Of a stretch of 64,000 bases of DNA, positions 8,181-14,206 are shown piece after piece (positions within the stretch are counted from its first letter, which is position 1; each line of letters begins with the position of its first letter). Source of the DNA: Amycolatopsis balhimycina FH 1894 (lineage in GTDB: Bacteria; Actinomycetota; Actinomycetes; Mycobacteriales; Pseudonocardiaceae); contig NZ_KB913037.1 in the NCBI RefSeq assembly GCF_000384295.1, positions 4,784,868 to 4,848,867 on the forward strand, in the 5' to 3' direction. A program made the position numbers and the translations under genes. The notes beneath the pieces are model-generated. The model had not been told where the DNA came from and did not search any database. It saw only the letters and a list, made by a program, of their open reading frames with translations.

Positions 8181-8840
8181 TTACGGCACGACCTGCACCA
8201 CGTCACCGACGTGCAGCGTGGTGAAGAACTTCAACGACGCACCCGCCGACAGGTGGATGCAGCCGTGCGAATACACCGAGAGGCTACCCGTGTGGAAGGC
8301 GTCACCCGGGTAGAAGAACACCGAGTTCGGCATCTCAGCATTGTCGAATTCCTTCGACAGATGCATCTTTTCCTTGTAAAGGACGCTGAACGTGCCGGTC
8401 GGGGTCGGGTTGCTCTTCCGGCCCGGCAGCATCGGCACCGGCCCGTAGATCACCTTGCCGCCCTGCAGCAGCCACGCCTTGTGCGCCGAGATGTCGACGC
8501 AGGCGGCGGTGCCCGGCGCCGCGGCCGCCGCCGCGCACGGGACGCCCGGGTCCGCCGGGGGCTGCGGTTGCGGCTTCGGCTTGGGCTTCGGCTTGGGCGT
8601 GGTGCTGGTCGGCGCCGGCTTCGAGGTCGGCGTCGCGGACGTCGGTGTCGGTGTCGGCGTGGCACTGGCCGTCGTGGGCGCCGGCGTGGTGCTGGACGTG
8701 GTCGGCGCCCCACCGCCGGTCCCCGCGGCGGCGACGGCCCCGCCACCCGCGTTCTGGCCGCCGGACGCCCCGCCGCCGGAGCACGCGGCCAGCACGAACG
8801 CGGTGGCCAGCGCGGCCGCTCCCGCCAGAAGCCTCTTCAC
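8181..8840 (-). CDS. L,D-transpeptidase lipoprotein (YkuD), second copy
   Basis: 219 residues from the GTG at 8840 (VKRLLAGAAALATAFVLAAC). An ATG 42 bases upstream would add 14 residues, MSKRDDRDSWGYRI, but the shorter form gives a standard lipoprotein signal. After the lipid Cys comes a long Thr/Pro/Lys linker (TPTPTPTSATPTSKPAP then PKPKPKPKPQPQPP), then a YkuD domain ending in SHGCIHLSAGASLKFF. The catalytic Cys motif is intact and, as in the paralogue at 4497-5090, ends in His rather than Arg. The two catalytic domains are clearly paralogous (MHLS.EF, MPNSVFF, LKFF.TL). Confidence 0.87.
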   Translation of the reverse strand: MKRLLAGAAALATAFVLAACSGGGASGGQNAGGGAVAAAGTGGGAPTTSSTTPAPTTASATPTPTPTSATPTSKPAPTSTTPKPKPKPKPQPQPPADPGVPCAAAAAAPGTAACVDISAHKAWLLQGGKVIYGPVPMLPGRKSNPTPTGTFSVLYKEKMHLSKEFDNAEMPNSVFFYPGDAFHTGSLSVYSHGCIHLSAGASLKFFTTLHVGDVVQVVP

Positions 8841-9052
8841 GATCCGGTACCCCCAGCTGTCTCGATCATCGCGTTTGGACACCGGTAAAGACGGCGGTCA
8901 CCCGTTCGAGGTTCGTCGGGAAAGGTCACGATTTGGGTAGCCGTCCACCCGCGGGTTGACGCGCGGATCCACCCGGACCCGATCCCCGCGCCGGCGAAAC
9001 CGGGCCGCCGTTCGCCGAAGCTGGACGGACTTCCGAACCGAGGAGCCCCGGA

Positions 9053-9562
9053 ATGCCCAGCGCCGCGAACGTCCTGCTCTACGCCGCCATCGCCGGCCTC
9101 GTCCTCTACAAGGTCGTGTACCAGCAGGTCCGCGGCACGCTGCTCGACCGCAAGACGCTGATCACGATGCCGCTGCTGCTCACCGCGGTGGGCGGCTACC
9201 TGACGGTGAAAGCGCTGCCCGGCGCGGCCACCGCCGAAGTCGGCCTGCTCGCCGCCGACCTGCTCGTGCTGGCCGGGCTCGGCGTGCTGCGCAGCGCGAC
9301 GACCACTCTCACCGAGCGCGACGGCACGACGTTCCAGAAGGGCTCGGCCGTCACGATCGGGCTGTGGATGCTGACCGTCGCGGCGCGGATCGGTGTGGTG
9401 GCGCTGGGGACCGCGCTCGGCGTCGCGGGCCCGCTGACCTCGGCGTCGATCGCGCTGACCCTCGGGGTGAGCATCGCGGTGCAGAACGCGACGACCTACC
9501 GGCGCCTCCAGCGCCGCGGCTTGCCGCTCGCCGACCGGCGCCCGGCGGCGCTCAGCCGTTGA
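9053..9562 (+). CDS. Conserved membrane protein (four to five TM)
   Basis: 169 residues with hydrophobic helices at about 5-22, 40-58, 68-86, 110-130 and 134-150, a charged central loop (TTLTERDGTTFQKG) and a basic C-terminus. The pattern resembles the DUF1453/CcdC-like small membrane proteins, but that match is only suggestive. It ends 11 bases inside the convergent kinase gene. Function unknown. Confidence 0.7.
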   Translation: MPSAANVLLYAAIAGLVLYKVVYQQVRGTLLDRKTLITMPLLLTAVGGYLTVKALPGAATAEVGLLAADLLVLAGLGVLRSATTTLTERDGTTFQKGSAVTIGLWMLTVAARIGVVALGTALGVAGPLTSASIALTLGVSIAVQNATTYRRLQRRGLPLADRRPAALSR

Positions 9563-10442
9563 CCCGCCCGAGCATCCGCGCGTACATCCGGCCCGGGCTG
9601 GGCACCGACGGCGGCACCAGGAACCCCGGCAGCGGCGGCAGCTCGCCGACGAACGCGCCGAGCCGCTCGTACAGCGCCGCGGCGCCGGTGGGCCGGGCCT
9701 CGGGGTCTTTCGCGAGCATCCGGGCGAGCAGGGCGTTGAGCTGCTTCGGGACGCCCCGGACCGGCGGCGGCTGCTCCTTGACCTGCCGTTCGAACACCGC
9801 GTACGCCGTGGGCCCGTCGAAGAGCCGCCGGCCGGTGAGCATCTCGTGCAGCACGCACCCGAGCGCGTAGAGGTCGCTTCGCGGTTCGGCGCCGCCGCGC
9901 TGGATCTGCTCGGGCGCCATGTACGACGGCGTCCCCAGCAGCTGCCCGGCCCGGGTGAACTGCGCGGCGTCGGCTTCGCGGAGCACAGCGAGCCCGAAGT
10001 CCATCACCTTGACACCACCGTCGGGACCGAGCATCAGGTTGGACGGCTTGAGGTCGCGGTGGCACACGGCGTGCGCGTGGGCGGCGGTCAGCACCGCGCA
10101 CGCCTGCGCCGCGATCGCCGCGGCCCACGGCACCGGCAGCGGCCCGTGTTCGGCGAGCAGGTCGGCCACGGTCACGCCGTCGACGAACTGCATGACCTGG
10201 AACAACCGGTCGTCGTGCGTGCCGTAGTCGTACAGCGTCGGCACGCCGGGGTGGTCGAGCGTCGCCAGGATGCGGGCTTCGCGGGCGAAGCGGGCTTCCA
10301 GCTCTTCGTCACGGCCCGGCAGGCGGAGCAGCTTGATCGCCACCCTGCGGCCCAGCCTGCGGTCGTGCCCGCCGTGCACCGCGCCCATCCCGCCGCGGCC
10401 GAGCGGCAGCTCGTCGAGCTCGTAGCGGTCGGCGATCAGCAT
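9552..10442 (-). CDS. Cytosolic Ser/Thr protein kinase
   Basis: 296 residues, a Hanks-type kinase domain almost from end to end: glycine loop LGRGGMGAV, VAIK with Lys37, catalytic CHRDLKPSN (Asp130), DFG at 148-150, and APE in SYMAPEQIQ. No membrane segment, PASTA or other sensor domain follows; the tail from about 262 is short and Pro-rich. Its start overlaps the stop of the upstream DNA methylase by 7 bp, so the two are co-translated. A PP2C phosphatase is transcribed divergently beyond the methylase. The kinase may act with those neighbours, but no substrate is evident. Confidence 0.92.
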   Translation of the reverse strand: MLIADRYELDELPLGRGGMGAVHGGHDRRLGRRVAIKLLRLPGRDEELEARFAREARILATLDHPGVPTLYDYGTHDDRLFQVMQFVDGVTVADLLAEHGPLPVPWAAAIAAQACAVLTAAHAHAVCHRDLKPSNLMLGPDGGVKVMDFGLAVLREADAAQFTRAGQLLGTPSYMAPEQIQRGGAEPRSDLYALGCVLHEMLTGRRLFDGPTAYAVFERQVKEQPPPVRGVPKQLNALLARMLAKDPEARPTGAAALYERLGAFVGELPPLPGFLVPPSVPSPGRMYARMLGRVNG

Positions 10443-12142
10443 CCGTTCCCCTGACGGCCCGGCCTGAGCCGTCCTTCGACAAGTCCAGCGAAGCCTAACC
10501 GCACCAGGTCACGGCCGATTTCCGCCGCCTGCCGCAGGACGTCGTCGAACTCGGCCAGCCGCCGGAAGACCTGGCCGTATTCGCGCTGGACGGCGAGCGG
10601 GACGCGCGGGATCCGCACGCGCCTGCCGTCGATCCGGGTCGAAGCCGACGTGGCGGGCAGGTCCGCCGCGCGCAGGCAGCCGGCCAGGAAGTCCGCGTCC
10701 AGCCGATCCGCGTCGACCCGGTACACGGTGAGGCCGGCCCCGACCGGCCGCGACGGTCCACTGTGGACGTACGCGATCCCGGTCACCGAGGCCACGACGT
10801 CCCCCGCCTCGGCCACCGGGTGCTCGGCGTCCGCGCGGGCCGCGTGCTTGACCTCGACCACACCCGCCTTGACCAGCTCGCCGATCGTCGTGAACACCGG
10901 TTCGGTGTCCGCTGCTTCGAGCGACGGCAGCCGCGGAACCAGCTCGGCGAACCGGCCCCGCACGGCCTGGAAGGCCGTCCCGGGGTCTTCGTCCCTGGCT
11001 CGGCGCCGGGCCGGCGTCAGGTCGACGTCGTCGTCGAGCAGGTCGATGATCCGCACGCCGGACTCGGGGCGGGCCAAGAACCCGGTCCACTTCGTGTCCA
11101 CTGTGGACAGATCGTCCCCCGCCTCGCCGAGCAGCACCGTGGACGGCGGGCGTTCGCCGGAGACCGGTCGCCGCAGCAGCCAGAGATCGGGGCCGGCCGG
11201 GGCCAGCGTGACGACCGCGCGGACCGCGCCCGCGCGCAACAGGTTGCCCCGGATGCGTTTTCCGCTGCGCCGCCCGGCCGCCGCACCCGGCATCAGGATG
11301 GCGACGGTGCCCCCGGGTTCGACGTGTGCGAGACAGTGCTGCACCCAGGCGAGCTCGGGCTCGCCGCGCGGGGGCAGGCCGTACTCCCAGCGCTCGTCGC
11401 CGACCAGTTCGTCGTGCCCCCAGGCCCGTTCGTTGAACGGCGGATCGCACAGCACCGCTTCGGCGGTCCGGCCGGCGAAGGCGTCTTCGCGCAGCGCGTC
11501 GACCGCGTAAACCTCGGCTTCGATGCCGCGCAGCCGCAGCCGCAGCGCCGCGATCGACGCCGTCGTCGGGTCGCTGTCCTGCCCCAGAACGGTTTTCGCG
11601 CCGCTCGCCAGCGCGAGCGCGCCGAAGCCGCACGCGGGATCGAGGATCGTCGACACCGGACCGACGAGCCGGGCCATCAGCTCGGCGACCGGCTCCGGCG
11701 TCGCCGACAACCGCCGCGAATGCGCCTCGAAGTACCTGCGGCACACCAGTTCGAACGCTTCGACCGGGCCGGCCCGGTGCGTCAGCTCGCTGAGCAGAGT
11801 CAGCAGCTCGGGGTCGTCGAGCTTGCGGTCGAAGGTGTCGAAGATCCCGGCCTGGAACGCGAAGAAGGCGCCCGCGCGGCTCACGCGTCCGGCCAGGTCG
11901 AGGTCGTCGCCGAGAGCGCGCAGGCGCTGCCACGCGCGTTCGCCGGCACTCAGCTCGAACTTCTTGCCGCGCGCGGCGAACCAGCCGGCCACGGCGGACA
12001 GGCCGAACAACGGGCTCGACGCCGTACCGCCGACCGGCTGCGGGAAGTCCGGGTAACGGCGGCGCCAGTTGCTCACCGCGGCCCGGCCGACCCCGGCGAG
12101 CCGCGCGATGTCGGCCGCGCTGACTGTGGCGTCGTCGTCCAT
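10436..12142 (-). CDS. HTH + N6-adenine DNA methylase + HsdS-like domain fusion
   Basis: 568 residues in three parts. Residues about 5-60 form a MerR/Xre-like helix-turn-helix (VSAADIARLAGVGRAAVSNWRRR). Residues about 65-370 are an HsdM-like methylase with SAM motif ILDPACGFGALAL (167-179) and catalytic CDPPFNERAWG (232-242), i.e. DPPF in place of NPPF/Y. The C-terminus (about 400-560) resembles half an HsdS specificity subunit: FTTIGELVKAGVVEV, GDVVASVTG, RIPRVPLAVQREYGQVFRRL, then a helix. No HsdR nuclease is in the window. The downstream kinase gene overlaps it by 7 bp. It may be an orphan methylase, a regulator, or part of a defence locus. Confidence 0.82.
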   Translation of the reverse strand: MDDDATVSAADIARLAGVGRAAVSNWRRRYPDFPQPVGGTASSPLFGLSAVAGWFAARGKKFELSAGERAWQRLRALGDDLDLAGRVSRAGAFFAFQAGIFDTFDRKLDDPELLTLLSELTHRAGPVEAFELVCRRYFEAHSRRLSATPEPVAELMARLVGPVSTILDPACGFGALALASGAKTVLGQDSDPTTASIAALRLRLRGIEAEVYAVDALREDAFAGRTAEAVLCDPPFNERAWGHDELVGDERWEYGLPPRGEPELAWVQHCLAHVEPGGTVAILMPGAAAGRRSGKRIRGNLLRAGAVRAVVTLAPAGPDLWLLRRPVSGERPPSTVLLGEAGDDLSTVDTKWTGFLARPESGVRIIDLLDDDVDLTPARRRARDEDPGTAFQAVRGRFAELVPRLPSLEAADTEPVFTTIGELVKAGVVEVKHAARADAEHPVAEAGDVVASVTGIAYVHSGPSRPVGAGLTVYRVDADRLDADFLAGCLRAADLPATSASTRIDGRRVRIPRVPLAVQREYGQVFRRLAEFDDVLRQAAEIGRDLVRLGFAGLVEGRLRPGRQGNGC

Positions 12143-12219
12143 GGCGAGGACTCTATCGGAGGATGCTCCATTCAGTCGCTGTGCTTGTGAACTCAGTCAA
12201 CCAATGCTTTCATGGGATC

Positions 12220-12963
12220 ATGACACACGATCGGTACGTCCTGCGGTACGCCGCCGGGTCGGACGTCGGCAAGCGACGCCGGGTCAACGAGGACGCGGTC
12301 TACGCGAGTTCCCGCCTGCTCGCCGTCGCCGACGGCATCGGCGGCCAGCCGCACGGCGAGGTCGCGAGCGCGACCGCGATCGACGTGCTGCGCGAGCTCG
12401 AGGTCGACCTGCGCCGGATCGACCTGACGAGTGTCGACCTCGCCGCGACACTGGTGGGCGTGGTCAAGTCGATCGACGAGCGACTGGCCGAAGTCGCCTC
12501 GAACGAGCCGACGACCGAAGGCATGGGCACGACGCTGACGACCCTCCTCTTCGACGGCGTCGAGTTCGCCGCGGCCCACATCGGCGACTCCCGCGGCTAC
12601 CTCCTGCGCGAAGGCGGCCTGCGCCGGCTGACCCGCGACCACACGCTCGTACAGGCCCTGGTCGAAGACGGCCGCGTCGCCGCCGAGGACGCCGAGTCCC
12701 ACCCGCGGCGTTCGCTGCTGATGAAGGCATTGCAGACGGCGGGCTCCGGCGACCCCGACATCTGGACGTTCACCGCCCGCGAGGGCGACCGGTACCTGCT
12801 GTGCTCGGACGGCTTGAGCGGCCCGGTCTCCGAAGCGACCCTGCGCGACGTGCTGGCGGCCGGCTCGGAGCCGGCCGAGGTGATCCCGGAACTGATCCGC
12901 CTGGCCAACGAAGGCGGCGGCCCGGACAACATCACCTGCGTCGTCGCCGACGTCACGCGCTGA
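12220..12963 (+). CDS. PP2C-family protein Ser/Thr phosphatase
   Basis: 247 residues covering one PP2C domain. The metal-binding motifs are intact: SDVGKRRRVNEDA, AVADGIGGQPHGE, MGTTLTTLLF, HIGDSRGYLL, LLCSDGLSG and GGGPDNITCVVADV. It is soluble, with no signal or membrane helix. The ATG at 12220 is chosen because the homology begins right after it; an upstream in-frame ATG at 12163 would add 19 unconserved residues. It is divergent from the methylase/kinase pair with about 77 bp between starts, and is the natural candidate for reversing that kinase. Confidence 0.9.
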   Translation: MTHDRYVLRYAAGSDVGKRRRVNEDAVYASSRLLAVADGIGGQPHGEVASATAIDVLRELEVDLRRIDLTSVDLAATLVGVVKSIDERLAEVASNEPTTEGMGTTLTTLLFDGVEFAAAHIGDSRGYLLREGGLRRLTRDHTLVQALVEDGRVAAEDAESHPRRSLLMKALQTAGSGDPDIWTFTAREGDRYLLCSDGLSGPVSEATLRDVLAAGSEPAEVIPELIRLANEGGGPDNITCVVADVTR

Positions 12964-13024
12964 AGGCCGCCCTGCTCAGACCCACCTTCGCAGCCCCGGA
13001 AGGCCATCCGGTATCGTCTCCTGC

Positions 13025-13109
13025 GGAGGATTGGCCGAGCGGCCTAAGGCGCACGCTTGGAAAGCGTGTTGGGTTCACGCCCTCGCAGGTTCGAATCCTG
13101 TATCCTCCG
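13025..13109 (+). tRNA. tRNA-Ser (anticodon GGA)
   Basis: The acceptor stem GGAGGAT/ATCCTCC closes on discriminator G. The anticodon stem-loop CGCTTGGAAAGCG carries GGA, the T arm is AGGTTCGAATCCT, and a long variable arm (GTTGGGTTCACGCCC region) marks it as a class II serine tRNA. CCA is not encoded. Confidence 0.96.
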
Positions 13110-13127
13110 CCGCAGTAACCAGACGAG

Positions 13128-13163
13128 ACGCCGGGCAGCCTTCACGGGCAGCCCGGCGTTTTG
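13128..13163 (+). terminator. Terminator after tRNA-Ser(GGA)
   Basis: ACGCCGGGC (13128-13136) pairs with GCCCGGCGT (13151-13159), with an inner GCC/GGGC pairing, followed by TTTT. It is placed 19 bp after the tRNA. Confidence 0.85.
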
Positions 13164-13379
13164 TCGTCTTCGTCCCGGTTCCGGTTCTCATCGGACCCAC
13201 CGCCGGCCGGGGTACCTCGCGCCCGCGCGGCCAACTTTCAGTACGTCCGCGGGATGCCCGTCCGGCCCTTTTGGCCGCGGCGAACGTGAAAATGTCTTCG
13301 ACGCAGGGAATTTCCGCTCCTGTACGGGGAGTTACGAGTAGGGCTGAACGAAGTGCGTTACTCCGGTCGCGCTAGTCTC

Positions 13380-13545
13380 AGCCCCACCTCGCCCGCCCCC
13401 GTGGAGAAAGGCCAGCAGTGGCACGAAAACCGCTCTGACCTGGGGTAGCGCTGGCCAGCGACTTCAAGGTGCGGTACTGGTGTCGGGACGACCCCCGCAC
13501 AGACCGTGATCGGCCCGGCCCCGGACGTTCCCACGTCCGGGGCCT
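13380..13545 (+). ncRNA. Candidate structured RNA of unknown family
   Basis: No convincing gene lies between the tRNA terminator and 13663, but three nested or successive stems are present. GGCCAGC 13410-13416 pairs with GCTGGCC 13450-13456, enclosing AGTGG/CCGCT. GTGCGG 13469-13474 pairs with CCGCAC 13495-13500. A perfect 12-bp stem GGCCCCGGACGT/ACGTCCGGGGCC spans 13517-13544 with a TCCC loop. The loop segments (CACGAAAA) are unusually A-rich for this genome. A TAGTCT box at 13373-13378 could be a -10 element. It could be a free small RNA ending in a terminator-like hairpin, or a leader of the downstream FtsK cassette. SRP RNA, tmRNA and RNase P signatures are absent. Confidence 0.5.
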
Positions 13546-13662
13546 TGCTGATTCCGGACCCGCGATCACTCGGCAAAGTCAGATGATCACGCTGAGTCGC
13601 TGGATCTGTTTCAATGGAACCGTCCCCGTACGACCCCCCAGATTCCGAGGAGTAGAGGCCCG

Positions 13663-13923
13663 ATGGCCGGAGTCGAAGAGATCCGCGCTGGCATCGCGCT
13701 CGCCAACGAAAAGGCGTCCGCGAGCATCGCCGCCCTGCAACAGGCAGCGCAGTCTCTCGAAGAAGCCCAGCAGTCGCTCGCACAGGCGACCCAAGGGAGC
13801 AGCCAGCACGAAGTGAGCCAGGCACACGGACTGTTGGCGGAAGCCCTGCAAGGCATCAACGGCTTGCAGAGCACCGTCCAAGCCAGCATTTCCTCCGCCG
13901 ACTCCTACTCGGCGCGTCTCTAG
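13663..13923 (+). CDS. Small helical (WXG-like) protein, first of FtsK cassette
   Basis: 86 residues, almost wholly helical and rich in Ala, Gln and Ser (IAALQQAAQSLEEAQQSLAQ). A single Gly-Ser break (TQGSSQHEV) may form the turn of a two-helix hairpin. The size and hairpin recall WXG100 proteins, but there is no WxG motif; it resembles the small DUF6244-type family I recall from actinomycetes, without certainty. GAGGAG lies upstream of the start. It opens a plus-strand cassette with a second small helical protein, an FtsK-type ATPase and a coiled-coil protein. Confidence 0.75.
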   Translation: MAGVEEIRAGIALANEKASASIAALQQAAQSLEEAQQSLAQATQGSSQHEVSQAHGLLAEALQGINGLQSTVQASISSADSYSARL

Positions 13924-13927
13924 CCGG

Positions 13928-14173
13928 ATGACGCTCGCCGAACTCCACCAGCTGCTCACCGTTGCCGTGACCGGGCTCGCCGACGCGCGCGCCCACTCCG
14001 AGCGGGCCACAAGCCTGCTCGGAGAAGCCCGGCAAGCTCTCGTGGATGCCCAGGCCAAGGCCGATCCCTGGCTTCCTTCGCAGTACGCCCAGGCCGGCGA
14101 GGGGCTGGACCAGCTCCTCGTCCGCCTGTCCGCTGCCGAGGATCTGGTGAGCGGATACCGGTCGCGCCTGTAA
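13928..14173 (+). CDS. Small helical protein, second of FtsK cassette
   Basis: 81 residues, helical, with charged heptad-like segments (TGLADARAHSERATSLLGEARQ) and the C-terminal motif GYRSRL, echoing SYSARL in the preceding protein; the two may be distant paralogues or partners. It starts 4 bp after the previous stop without a strong Shine-Dalgarno site, so translation is probably coupled. Function unknown; the context suggests it works with the FtsK-type ATPase that follows. Confidence 0.7.
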   Translation: MTLAELHQLLTVAVTGLADARAHSERATSLLGEARQALVDAQAKADPWLPSQYAQAGEGLDQLLVRLSAAEDLVSGYRSRL

Positions 14174-14206
14174 TCCTTTAGGGGACACCTTTTCTTGGGG
14201 ACGCCG

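Noticed and set aside
9552..12963. Complete Pgl or BREX phage-defence system
   Set aside because: Only a methylase fusion, a kinase and a phosphatase are present. No PglZ-type phosphatase, PglY/BrxC ATPase, BrxL or HsdR gene lies in the window.
13380..13560. SRP (4.5S) RNA next to tRNA-Ser, as often found in actinobacteria
   Set aside because: The conserved GGAAGGAAGCAGC-type core and its GGAA tetraloop are absent on both strands; the stems do not form the SRP helix 8.
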